From: Treponema sp.
GTDB taxonomy: Bacteria; Spirochaetota; Spirochaetia; Treponematales; Breznakiellaceae
Length of the DNA: 10,027 bases
Assembly: GCA_031255615.1 (NCBI GenBank)
Contig: JAIRSD010000218.1
Span: 1 to 10,027 of the forward strand
Reading direction: 5' to 3'
Positions 1 to 6,074 of the stretch are shown here, in pieces. The translations under genes were made by a program, and so were the position numbers. The notes below the pieces were generated by a model. The model saw only the letters and a program-made list of their open reading frames with translations. It was not told the DNA's origin and searched no databases. The stretch's first letter is position 1; each line of letters begins with the position of its first letter.

Positions 1-585
1 CGTCCTGCTTTGTCTGCTTTTCTATGACGGTCGGCTCTTTGGGGGTTTTCGGCGCGTTTTGTGCCGGCCTTCCCCGCTTTTTAGCCTGTTTCAACGCCTT
101 TTCCTCCTCTTTCTTCACCGCCTTCTCCCGTGCCTCTATCGCCGTCGAATCCCGGTTGGCATGATATACCACCCGGCCTTTATGCGCCATGGACACTATC
201 CCGTCCAAGGTGCGCTCAAGTATGCCCTGCCCTGACAAAAACGCAGGCGCCCGGGAAAAGGTCGCCTTACCGGGTACGTCCGTAAATCCGCATAACAGCC
301 GCAGATTAGGTTCCCCTTTAAGCCGTTGGATCAACCGGCTGGTCTTTTCCATCCCGAAATACCCTTTGGCAAGAAAACTCCGTATAAAGGGAGTATACTG
401 ATAGGGTGTCCGTCCGGTTCCCGCATAGAGCGCATGAGGGCAGGCGTCTGTTCTTCTATAACCCGCAGCATCTGTAGAAAAGTTTTATATTCATCCGAGA
501 GATATTCTTCAAAACACCCGGCAGGGTTGAATGAGATGTTAAGGAGCGCTTGCGCTCCTGCGATGATTTGGCTTATAGTTTTCAT
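1..585 (-). pseudogene. Frameshifted, partial IS4/IS5-like DDE transposase
   Basis: The gene starts at the ATG at 583-585 (minus), with a good AGGAGA ribosome site 8 bases upstream. The first frame reads MKTISQIIAGAQALL and stays open to a stop at 331-333. From about 420 leftward the -1 frame carries the conserved protein instead: GRTPYQYTPFIRSFLAKGYF, then SRLIQRLKGEPNLRLLCGF, then a PGKATFSRA motif, and later YHANRDSTAIEARE, which probably contains the first catalytic Asp. After it comes a Lys/Glu-rich stretch with KKRGRPA, the linker these transposases often have. The frame change lies close to 410-425. No slippery heptamer is in phase there, so I infer a decay mutation rather than programmed frameshifting. 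The remaining DDE residues would lie beyond position 1. Confidence 0.75.
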
Positions 586-681
586 AGTGAGGGTCTCCTG
601 ATTGATGGTTTTGCAACTACAATCGTATCAGGTTTCCCTCGCTTTTTCTATCCTATCAGGGGGTTTTGGAACAGCCTCTCT
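1..681 (-). mobile_element. One end of an insertion sequence (DDE transposase type), cut by the window edge
   Basis: This segment holds a broken transposase gene and its upstream flank. Reading the minus strand, the likely outer end lies near 672-681, where a GAGGCTGTTCCAAAA sequence resembles the terminal repeat of many IS4/IS5-type elements. The transposase start follows about 90 bases further in. The other end is outside the window, so the inverted repeats and any target duplication cannot be compared and the outer boundary is approximate. The IS group is not settled: the protein resembles the large DUF772 / transposase-11 group. Confidence 0.6.
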
Positions 682-685
682 TAAT

Positions 686-714
686 AAAAAATCCCCGCCG
701 CGAGAGCGGCGGGG
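686..714 (-). terminator. Rho-independent terminator of the rubrerythrin/HD unit
   Basis: A perfect 9-bp stem (CCCCGCCGC at 693-701 with GCGGCGGGG at 706-714) closes a GAGA loop (TCTC on the minus strand). On the minus strand it is followed by a run of six T (691-686) and more A/T. It lies about 140 bases after the stop of the HD-domain gene and directly before the IS end. Confidence 0.85.
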
Positions 715-854
715 TATTGAAGATTTCCCCTTGAAATCTTTGCGTATGCGGGGGAACAAATCCCCCCGCACCCCGCAAACACCAAAACCGAGACCCCGCG
801 AATCACCCGCTTTCCCGCGGCTGTTCACGGCCCCCCCCCAGGAAACGCTATCCG
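715..854. other. Intergenic stretch with two further hairpins
   Basis: Between the HD gene stop and the terminator lie two more perfect stems: AAGATTTC at 720-727 with GAAATCTT at 733-740 (loop of 5), and GCGGGGG at 748-754 with CCCCCGC at 763-769 (loop of 8). Neither has a clear T-run. With the terminator they give three consecutive hairpins downstream of the operon, perhaps protecting the 3' end of the mRNA. No coding sequence is visible here. Confidence 0.55.
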
Positions 855-1487
855 TCAGGAGAGCTTATCCATCGCCGCGGCCACCTCAAGCTCGCAGGAA
901 CGCATAGCCAGAATCGTCTGCCCGATGAGCTTATCCAGGTCCCAGCCCAGCATGGCCGCCCCCCGCTCGATCACATCGCGGGAGCAGCCCGCCGCGAAGT
1001 TGGGGGCCCGGTACTTTTTCTTGACCGACCTTAATTCCAGATCCATGACGCTCTTGGAGGGCCGGATAATCGCCGCCGCCCAGATAAGCCCCGTAAGCTC
1101 ATCCGCCCCGTAGAGGACCTTTTCCATCTCATGCTCCGGCTTTATGTCCACCGTCAACTGGTAGCCGTGGCAGCATACCCCGTGGATCAGAGCCTCCTCC
1201 GCCCCGGCATCCCGCAGAATATCCGCCGCCTTTATACAGTGCTGGTCCGGGTACTGCTCAAAATCAATATCGTGGAGAAGCCCCACTACGGCCCAAAATT
1301 CCTCCTCCCCGGCGTAACCAAGCTCCCCGGCGTACCAGCGCATCACCGCCTCCACGGTCAATGCGTGCTGGACGTGGAAGGGATCCCGGTTGTAACGCCG
1401 AAACAGATCCCACGCCCGATCCCGGTTCAGAGCCCCGCCCCGCCTCAATGCCCCGTCCCTGCCCGGGGCCGGCCGCGCGGCGTCCAT
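855..1487 (-). CDS. HD-domain metal-dependent phosphohydrolase
   Basis: A 210-residue protein of the HD superfamily, which cleaves phosphate esters or nucleotides using bound metal. The visible metal-ligand pattern is H41 (in FHVQHALTVE), the H72-D73 doublet (GLLHDIDFEQ), H107 (CCHGY) and D129 (GADELTGL). It resembles the small uncharacterised predicted HD hydrolases of the COG2316 kind, in which the doublet is followed by an Asp-rich loop. The substrate cannot be told. The start codon overlaps the rubrerythrin stop by one base (TGATG), which suggests translational coupling. The first 18 residues are Arg/Pro/Gly-rich and look longer than usual, so a TTG at codon 14 (1446-1448) is a possible alternative start. 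Co-transcription with rubrerythrin hints at a role under oxidative stress, but this is only an inference from position. Confidence 0.85.
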   Translation of the reverse strand: MDAARPAPGRDGALRRGGALNRDRAWDLFRRYNRDPFHVQHALTVEAVMRWYAGELGYAGEEEFWAVVGLLHDIDFEQYPDQHCIKAADILRDAGAEEALIHGVCCHGYQLTVDIKPEHEMEKVLYGADELTGLIWAAAIIRPSKSVMDLELRSVKKKYRAPNFAAGCSRDVIERGAAMLGWDLDKLIGQTILAMRSCELEVAAAMDKLS

Positions 1488-2026
1488 CAGTAATTCTGCG
1501 CTTTAATCAGGAAATACGCCCGGGGGTGCTTGCAGACCGGGCAAAGCTCCGGAGCCTTTTTCCCAATCACGATATGCCCGCAGTTGGCGCACTGCCAGAC
1601 CTGATCCCCCTCGCGGGAAAAAACCAGCCCCCCCTCGATATTGGCCAGAAGCCGCCTGTACCGCTCCTCATGCTCCCTCTCGATCTTCCCCACCATCTCA
1701 AAAAGGGCGGCGATACTGTCAAAACCCTCTTCCCGGGCGGTCTTGGCGAAACCCTCGTACATATCGGTCCACTCGTAGTTCTCCCCCCCCGCGGCGTCCT
1801 TCAAGTTCTCCGTCGTGGCCGGCACATCGTTCCCGTGAAGAAGTTTGAACCAAATCTTCGCGTGTTCCCTCTCGTTCCCCGCGGTCTCCCTAAAGATAGC
1901 CCCAATCTGCTGGAACCCCTCCTTCTCCGCCTTGGATGCGTAGTACAAATATTTAGTGTGGGCCTGGGACTCCCCCGCGAAAGCGGCCGCCAGGTTTTTT
2001 TCCGTTGCCGAACCCTTTAGTTCCAT
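1487..2026 (-). CDS. rbr: Rubrerythrin (peroxide-reducing diiron protein)
   Basis: Rubrerythrin reduces hydrogen peroxide to water in the cytoplasm of anaerobes, taking electrons through its rubredoxin-like centre. The 179-residue protein has both expected parts. The first is an N-terminal ferritin-like four-helix diiron domain (about 1-135) with E19 and two ExxH motifs, E52-H55 and E116-H119. The second is a C-terminal rubredoxin-like iron site with C146-C149 (CANCG) and C162-C165 (CPVCK). The length is close to the family norm of about 190. I chose the ATG at 2024-2026 because [12 protein letters not shown] is the usual family N-terminus and AAGGAGAGG sits 4 bases upstream. The frame stays open to 2083, but the extra residues do not match the family. 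It is first in a unit with the downstream HD hydrolase gene. This is the classical type, with rubredoxin at the C-terminus. Confidence 0.96.
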   Translation of the reverse strand: MELKGSATEKNLAAAFAGESQAHTKYLYYASKAEKEGFQQIGAIFRETAGNEREHAKIWFKLLHGNDVPATTENLKDAAGGENYEWTDMYEGFAKTAREEGFDSIAALFEMVGKIEREHEERYRRLLANIEGGLVFSREGDQVWQCANCGHIVIGKKAPELCPVCKHPRAYFLIKAQNY

Positions 2027-2199
2027 AAACCTCTCCTTGGGATCTCTTTGGATCTGATCAAACTGCATCCCATAAAGGGACATATTTTACGATAGGCCAA
2101 TTCGGCGGAGGAATCAACGGCAAACCGGCCCGGCGCGCGCAAAAGAACCGGGGAAAAGCGGACAGGCAAGGGCATAACGTTACGATTCTTTAGGGCGCA
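2027..2199. other. Leader and upstream region of rubrerythrin; no clear promoter pair
   Basis: On the minus strand a TAAAAT at 2084-2089 is the best -10 candidate for rubrerythrin, but no -35 lies at normal spacing: a TTGATT at 2112-2117 is 22 bases away. The leader repeats AGATCC twice and contains a TGATCA palindrome near the ribosome site. I saw no PerR-like or Fur-like box. No coding sequence is supported. Confidence 0.3.
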
Positions 2200-2572
2200 T
2201 TTTTTTGCTTCGCAAAAAAACCGGGCTATCCGCTCTAACAAAAACCCTGCGGGTTTTTGTTCCGCTTCTATCCCTTGCGCGGCTTAAAAACGGCCTCCCT
2301 GCCGTTTTTAAGCTTCTGAGTTTTGCTGCGCAAAACTCATGGAATAGAAACAGCCGGCCTCCTGCCGGCGGCATCCCTGCCGTTTTTCGCCTTCGGAGTT
2401 GCCGCGCTTCGCCCGGCAACTCCAACATCACGTCCAGCCGGCCTCCTGCCGGCCGCGTCCCTGCGGATTCCGCCTTCGCTGTTCTCCGCCCCCAGCCCCG
2501 CGGAGTTTCGCGCTCCACCGCGAAACTCCAAAAAACCCGGCCCCCGGCGCTTTGCTTCGGCATCTCTGCCGC
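2200..2572. repeat. Array of small perfect hairpins between metA and rubrerythrin
   Basis: At least seven perfect stems of 6-13 bp follow one another: 2200-2220 (9 bp, loop TTC), 2237-2261 (11 bp, loop TGC), 2282-2313 (13 bp, loop CTCCCT), 2317-2339 (10 bp, loop TGC), 2353-2369 (6 bp), 2395-2423 (10 bp), 2437-2453 (6 bp) and 2502-2529 (11 bp). Three of them share outer GAGTT/AACTC arms but have different, still fully paired, inner arms. Short CGGC-NTCYCT-GCCG mini-hairpins recur at 2291, 2369 and 2559. An A-run at 2530-2535, read as T on the minus strand, next to a weak GC stem (2537-2547) may help terminate metA. Long open frames here are by-products of the base composition. The array is not a CRISPR: there is no constant repeat and no unique spacers. 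Confidence 0.8.
2351..2453. repeat. 19-bp exact direct repeat, CAGCCGGCCTCCTGCCGGC, two copies
   Basis: The same 19 bases stand at 2351-2369 and 2435-2453, 84 bases apart. Each copy is itself a GCCGGC hairpin with a CTCCT loop. Both copies are followed by a variant of an NTCCCTGC mini-hairpin and then by CGCCTTC, so a longer diverged unit is repeated within the hairpin array. Confidence 0.85.
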
Positions 2573-2579
2573 TCCCCGC

Positions 2580-3518
2580 TCAACCGGGCTTCGGCATGGG
2601 GGCCATGTCTCTCAAGTTATAGGGAGTCTCCTGGTACACATAATTCAGCCAGTTGGAGAAAAACAGATGGGCGTGGGCCCGCCAGCGGACCAGGGGAGGC
2701 CGGGAAGGATCGTCGCCGGGGTAGTAGTTCCGGGGGATGGCGACGGGAATCCCCCGGGCCAGGTCCCGCCGGTACTCCAGATCCAGGGTCAGGGGATCGT
2801 ATTCCAGATGGCCGGAGACGTAGATTTCCCGGCCCTCCCGGGCGGTGCTGATAAACACCCCGGTCTCGGGGCTCTCCGATTCGATGGACAGGGCCGGGCA
2901 GGCGGCGATAGCGTCCCGTTCGCTGGCGGTGTACCGGGACTGGGGGGCCAGAAATTCGTCGTCAAAGCCCCGGAAAAGGACGTTCTTCCGTTCCTGCATC
3001 CGGTGGGGGAAGATCCCAAAGAGCTTCTTCTCCAGAATGTTTTTTTTCACGCCGTAGCGGCGGTAAAGCCCCGCCTGGGCCCCCCAGCAGATGTGCAGGG
3101 TGGACCAGATATGGTTCGTGGAATAGTCGATCACCGCGGCCAGTTCATCCCAGTAGTCCACCTCCTCAAAGGGCAGAGTCTCCACCGGCGCGCCGGTGAT
3201 GATAAGGCCGTCAAAATACAGCTCCAGGGCCATCACCTCCCGGGCGCTCAGGTAAAATTTGTCCAGATGCCCCGGCGGCGCGTTCCGGGATTCATGGCTT
3301 CCCATCCGCAAAAAGGCGATATCCACCTGGAGGGGGGTGTTCCCCAAAAGCCGCAAAAGCTGGACCTCCGTGGTTACCGTGGTGGGCATCAGATTGACAA
3401 TGCCGACCCGCAGAGGCCGGATATCCTGGTGTTCCGCCCGGTTTGTGGTCATAACAAAGACGTTTTCGGCGCTTAGTTCCCGGTAAGCCGGAAGCTCCCG
3501 GGGTATCTTGATAGGCAT
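2580..3518 (-). CDS. metA: Homoserine O-acyltransferase, MetA type, probably acetyl-CoA specific
   Basis: This enzyme acylates the hydroxyl of homoserine, the first committed step of methionine synthesis, in the cytoplasm. The 312 residues match the MetA family along their whole length: MPIKIPRELPA at the start, the NLMP motif at 42-45, nucleophile C144 in HICWGAQAGLY, and the H237/E239 pair in SGHLEY. At the position that sets the acyl donor (residue 111 in the E. coli and Bacillus enzymes, 113 here) the sequence is GAPVE with Glu. Family members with Glu there use acetyl-CoA and those with Gly use succinyl-CoA, so acetyl-CoA is predicted. I chose the ATG at 3516-3518 because MPIKIP is the family N-terminus and an AGGAAG ribosome site lies just upstream; the frame is open further to 3623 without homology. 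PQSRY replaces the usual PHSRY at 192-196. The gene is divergent from the GH3 gene. Confidence 0.94.
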   Translation of the reverse strand: MPIKIPRELPAYRELSAENVFVMTTNRAEHQDIRPLRVGIVNLMPTTVTTEVQLLRLLGNTPLQVDIAFLRMGSHESRNAPPGHLDKFYLSAREVMALELYFDGLIITGAPVETLPFEEVDYWDELAAVIDYSTNHIWSTLHICWGAQAGLYRRYGVKKNILEKKLFGIFPHRMQERKNVLFRGFDDEFLAPQSRYTASERDAIAACPALSIESESPETGVFISTAREGREIYVSGHLEYDPLTLDLEYRRDLARGIPVAIPRNYYPGDDPSRPPLVRWRAHAHLFFSNWLNYVYQETPYNLRDMAPMPKPG

Positions 3519-3545
3519 CTTTATCTTCCTGTCAGCTTTTTTTTC

Positions 3546-3575
3546 GGTACATACCCCTGTATACTGGGGTATAAT
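3546..3575 (+). promoter_or_regulatory. Probable sigma-70 promoter of the GH3 gene
   Basis: A consensus TATAAT stands at 3570-3575, 25 bases before the start codon. The -35 at the right distance (GGTACA, 3546-3551, spacing 18) is poor, matching mainly at ACA, which fits a promoter needing activation or derepression. The palindrome at 3551-3572 overlaps it. Confidence 0.6.
3551..3572. promoter_or_regulatory. Near-perfect 22-bp palindrome, candidate operator
   Basis: The arms ATACCCC (3551-3557) and GGGGTAT (3566-3572) are exact inverted repeats around a self-complementary GTATAC (3559-3564). Only the pair 3558/3565 is mismatched. The site covers the spacer of the GH3 promoter and the first half of its TATAAT, so a bound repressor would block polymerase. 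It also lies 33 bases upstream of the metA start and could act on both divergent genes. No regulator gene is in the window. Confidence 0.65.
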
Positions 3576-3600
3576 CAAGGAAATCCGACAGGGGGTCAAC

Positions 3601-5688
3601 ATGGATCGTGAAAAACGAATCAAAGAACTTGTTTCCCAAATGACATTGGAGGAAAAGGTCTCTCAGTTAAGCTATACCAGCGCGGCAATTCCCCGGCTGG
3701 GCATACCGGAATACAACTGGTGGAACGAGTGTCTCCACGGCGTTGCCAGGGCCGGAGTAGCCACGGTTTTTCCCCAGGCCATAGCCCTGGGGGCCAGCTT
3801 CGATGAAGACCTGGTCAAGGAGATTGCCCAGGCCATCTCCGACGAGGCCAGGGCCAAATACAACGAGGCCGTCGCCCAGGGCAACCGGGGCCAATACTGG
3901 GGGCTTACCTTCTGGACCCCCAACATCAACATTTTCCGGGATCCCCGCTGGGGCCGGGGGCAGGAAACCTACGGGGAGGATCCCTTCCTTACCGGCCGCA
4001 TCGGCGCCGCCCTGGTCCGGGGACTCCAGGGAGAAGACCCGGAACATCTTAAAACCGCCGCCTGCGCCAAGCATTTCGCCGTCCACTCGGGGCCGGAAAA
4101 GCTGCGCCACAGCTTCGACGCGGTGGTCTCCAAAAAGGACCTCTTTGAAACCTACCTTCCCGCCTTTAAGACCCTGGTGGACGCGGGGGTGGAGACCGTG
4201 ATGGGGGCCTACAACCGCACCCTGGGGGAACCATGCAGCGGCAGCACCCTGCTGCTCAAGGATATTCTCCGGGGGGCCTGGAATTTTAAGGGCCACGTAG
4301 TCTCCGACTGCTGGGCCATCCGGGATTTCCACCTGAATCATCAGGTCACCTCCAGCCCGGAGGAATCCGCCGCCCTGGCATTAAACGCCGGCTGCGATCT
4401 GAACTGCGGCTGCACCTTCCCGGAACTGGTAAGCTCCTACAAGAAGGGGCTGGTAACCATGGAAGCCATCGACCAGGCTCTCACCCGGCTGCTGCGGACC
4501 CGCTTCAAGCTGGGGATGTTTGATCCCCCGGAACAGGATCCCTGGGCCGGCCTGAAACGGGAGGTGATCAACTGCGAAAAGCACCGGAGTCTTGCCAAAA
4601 AGGCGGCGGAAAAATCCATCGTCCTCCTTAAGAACGACAAGAACCTGCTCCCCCTGGATTCCAGCCCCAAGGGAATCCTCTTGGTGGGCCCCGGCGCGGC
4701 CAACGCCCATACCCTGTTCGGCAACTACTACGGCATAAGCCCCCGGTTTGTCACCATCCTGGAAGGCCTGGCCGCCAAGGTCCAGGATAAATTCGGCATC
4801 AGCATCGAGTACCGCCAGGGCTGCCTCCAGTACGACGAAAACCACCCCTCCAACATACCCTTTGGGGTTTCCGGTTCCACGGACCTGGTTATCGCGGTCT
4901 TCGGACTGGACGGCGCCATGGAAGGAGAGGAGGGAGACGCCATCGCGTCGGATTCCAACGGCGACCGGGACCGCATCGAACTTCCCCCCTGGCAGCTTGC
5001 CTATCTCCGCAAACTCCGGGACGGGGGCAAGCCCGTGATCCTTATCCTTACCGGCGGCAGCCCCATCGCCGTCCCGGAGGACATTGCCGACGCCGTCATC
5101 TTCGCCTGGTATCCGGGGGAACTGGGGGGAGAAGCGGTGGCGGACATCATCTTCGGGGATGTGGTCCCCTCGGGCAAGCTCCCCATCACCTTCCCCGTCG
5201 CCACCGAACAGCTTCCTCCCTACGAGGACTATGCGATGAAAGGCCGGACCTACCGGTATATGACGGAAAAGCCCCTCTATCCCTTCGGATTCGGCCTTTC
5301 CTACACCGAATTCAGCTTCGACAGCCTGACGCTTTCCGCCCAGAACCTTTCCGCCGGCGCTTCCCTGGAGGCAAAGGTTTCCCTTACCAACAGGGGAAGC
5401 CGGGACGCGGAGGAGGTGGTCCAGATCTACATCTCCCGGGAGGACCGGGGCCCCGACGATCCCTTCTGTTCCCTCCGGGCCTTCCGCCGGGTGCGGGCGG
5501 CGGCGGGGGCTTCCCAGACCCTGGCTTTTTCCCTTACCGCCGCCGACTTTGAGACCGTCGACGCCCGGGGCGAAAGGATCCTGCTTCCCGGCCGCTACCG
5601 GGTTATCGCGGCGGACGCGGCCCCTCTTCCGGTGTCCCAGGAACGGGGCGCCCCGGCGCCGATAAACGCCGCCGTTACGGTGGTCTAG
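3601..5688 (+). CDS. Cytoplasmic GH3 beta-glycosidase (beta-glucosidase or beta-xylosidase)
   Basis: A 695-residue retaining glycoside hydrolase of family 3 that removes terminal beta-linked glucose or xylose from oligosaccharides. The order is an N-terminal TIM-barrel domain (about 1-310), a GH3 C-terminal alpha/beta sandwich (about 345-560) and a fibronectin-III-like domain (about 585-670). Motifs include WWNECLHGVAR, NIFRDPRWGRGQETYGEDP, K157-H158 and R169-H170 for sugar binding, the nucleophile D236 in VVSDCWAI, and EGEE (441-444) before GDRDRIELP, where the acid/base Glu is expected. The barrel is of the plant/Bacteroidetes beta-xylosidase-like type, so xylosides are as likely as glucosides. 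There is no signal peptide, so it acts inside the cell. I chose the ATG at 3601 because AGGGGG lies just upstream and the family N-terminus (RIKELVSQMTLEEKVSQL) begins there. Terminators after it separate it from the sugar transporter genes, though the roles fit together. Confidence 0.93.
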   Translation: MDREKRIKELVSQMTLEEKVSQLSYTSAAIPRLGIPEYNWWNECLHGVARAGVATVFPQAIALGASFDEDLVKEIAQAISDEARAKYNEAVAQGNRGQYWGLTFWTPNINIFRDPRWGRGQETYGEDPFLTGRIGAALVRGLQGEDPEHLKTAACAKHFAVHSGPEKLRHSFDAVVSKKDLFETYLPAFKTLVDAGVETVMGAYNRTLGEPCSGSTLLLKDILRGAWNFKGHVVSDCWAIRDFHLNHQVTSSPEESAALALNAGCDLNCGCTFPELVSSYKKGLVTMEAIDQALTRLLRTRFKLGMFDPPEQDPWAGLKREVINCEKHRSLAKKAAEKSIVLLKNDKNLLPLDSSPKGILLVGPGAANAHTLFGNYYGISPRFVTILEGLAAKVQDKFGISIEYRQGCLQYDENHPSNIPFGVSGSTDLVIAVFGLDGAMEGEEGDAIASDSNGDRDRIELPPWQLAYLRKLRDGGKPVILILTGGSPIAVPEDIADAVIFAWYPGELGGEAVADIIFGDVVPSGKLPITFPVATEQLPPYEDYAMKGRTYRYMTEKPLYPFGFGLSYTEFSFDSLTLSAQNLSAGASLEAKVSLTNRGSRDAEEVVQIYISREDRGPDDPFCSLRAFRRVRAAAGASQTLAFSLTAADFETVDARGERILLPGRYRVIAADAAPLPVSQERGAPAPINAAVTVV

Positions 5689-5878
5689 CAGGCCGCTTAG
5701 CCTAAAAGACCGGGTATGCGGACGGAAGAAATTTACCACCAGGGCGGGGATCGGAGGCGCGTTTTCATTCCTGCGGGTTCCCGGCGAGCCGCAGCTCGCC
5801 TTGGTGCGCCTTGGTGGTTACCATTCCTGTTTCCGGTCCTTTCGCTTATCCGGTGATGTAGCGTAATCAAGGTACGAG
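5689..5878. repeat. Dispersed palindromic repeat, copy A (full length)
   Basis: It begins at the base after the GH3 stop codon. The left arm holds TTAGCCTAAAAGACC and the core GACGGAAGAAATTTACC (5721-5737). The right arm holds CGCCTTGGTGGTTA (5807-5820) and CTTTCGCTTATCCGGTGAT. The two arms are imperfect reverse complements, so the whole unit can fold into one long hairpin. In the middle is an extra perfect stem, GGCGAGC (5783-5789) with GCTCGCC (5794-5800). It has the same architecture as the copy at 9536-9728. No coding capacity. Confidence 0.8.
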
Positions 5879-5887
5879 AACCCCCGG

Positions 5888-5925
5888 CCGCCGGTTCGGA
5901 ACCCCCGTTCCGAACCGGCGGTTTT
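5888..5925 (+). terminator. Strong rho-independent terminator after the GH3 gene
   Basis: A perfect 15-bp stem, CCGCCGGTTCGGAAC at 5888-5902 with its complement at 5907-5921, closes a CCCC loop and is followed by TTTT (5922-5925) and A/T-rich bases. It should end GH3 transcription before the transporter promoter. Confidence 0.85.
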
Positions 5926-5969
5926 CAATATTAGGCCGGCTGTCTTTCAGACGCTCCCCAAGGCCCTTT

Positions 5970-6006
5970 TTGAAGGGTTCCAGGAATCCCTTCAACTGAT
6001 TTTTTT
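5970..6006 (+). terminator. Second terminator-like hairpin before the transporter promoter
   Basis: TTGAAGGG (5970-5977) and CCCTTCAA (5988-5995) form an 8-bp stem with a 10-base loop. A seven-T run follows at 6000-6006 after four unpaired bases. It sits just upstream of the -35 at 6008, giving a double stop between the GH3 gene and the transporter operon. Confidence 0.6.
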
Positions 6007-6007
6007 C

Positions 6008-6037
6008 TTGACTTCCTTTTCCAGGGCCCCTTACAAT
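6008..6037 (+). promoter_or_regulatory. Sigma-70 promoter of the sugar ABC transporter genes
   Basis: TTGACT at 6008-6013 and TACAAT at 6032-6037 are separated by 18 bases; five of six positions match consensus in each. The expected start of transcription is about 30 bases before the binding-protein ATG. I see no clear palindromic operator in it. Confidence 0.75.
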
Positions 6038-6074
6038 ACTAAAAGCTCAAATACGATGCGCAGGAGGATCATCT

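Noticed and set aside
400..430. Programmed -1 frameshifting of the transposase
   Set aside because: The overlap contains no in-phase slippery heptamer such as an A-rich run and no obvious stimulatory structure; a mutation is simpler.
2017..2241. A small 74-codon minus-strand gene upstream of rubrerythrin
   Set aside because: It overlaps the rubrerythrin start, runs through a hairpin, has no ribosome site and no recognisable features.
2200..2572. A CRISPR array
   Set aside because: Unit lengths vary, no constant repeat with unique spacers exists, and no cas genes are nearby.
2205..3476. A 423-codon open frame on the plus strand across the hairpin array and antisense to metA
   Set aside because: Its first third is translated from palindromic non-coding repeats and the rest lies antisense to a clear metA. 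It has no recognisable domain or ribosome site; long antisense frames are expected at this GC content.
3519..3623. A longer N-terminus for MetA (extra 35 residues)
   Set aside because: The extra residues have no family match and would place the start inside the GH3 coding region; MPIKIP at 3518 has a ribosome site.
4381..5739. A 452-codon open frame on the minus strand inside the GH3 gene
   Set aside because: It is antisense to the GH3 catalytic and C-terminal domains and has low-complexity composition, so it is a codon-bias shadow.
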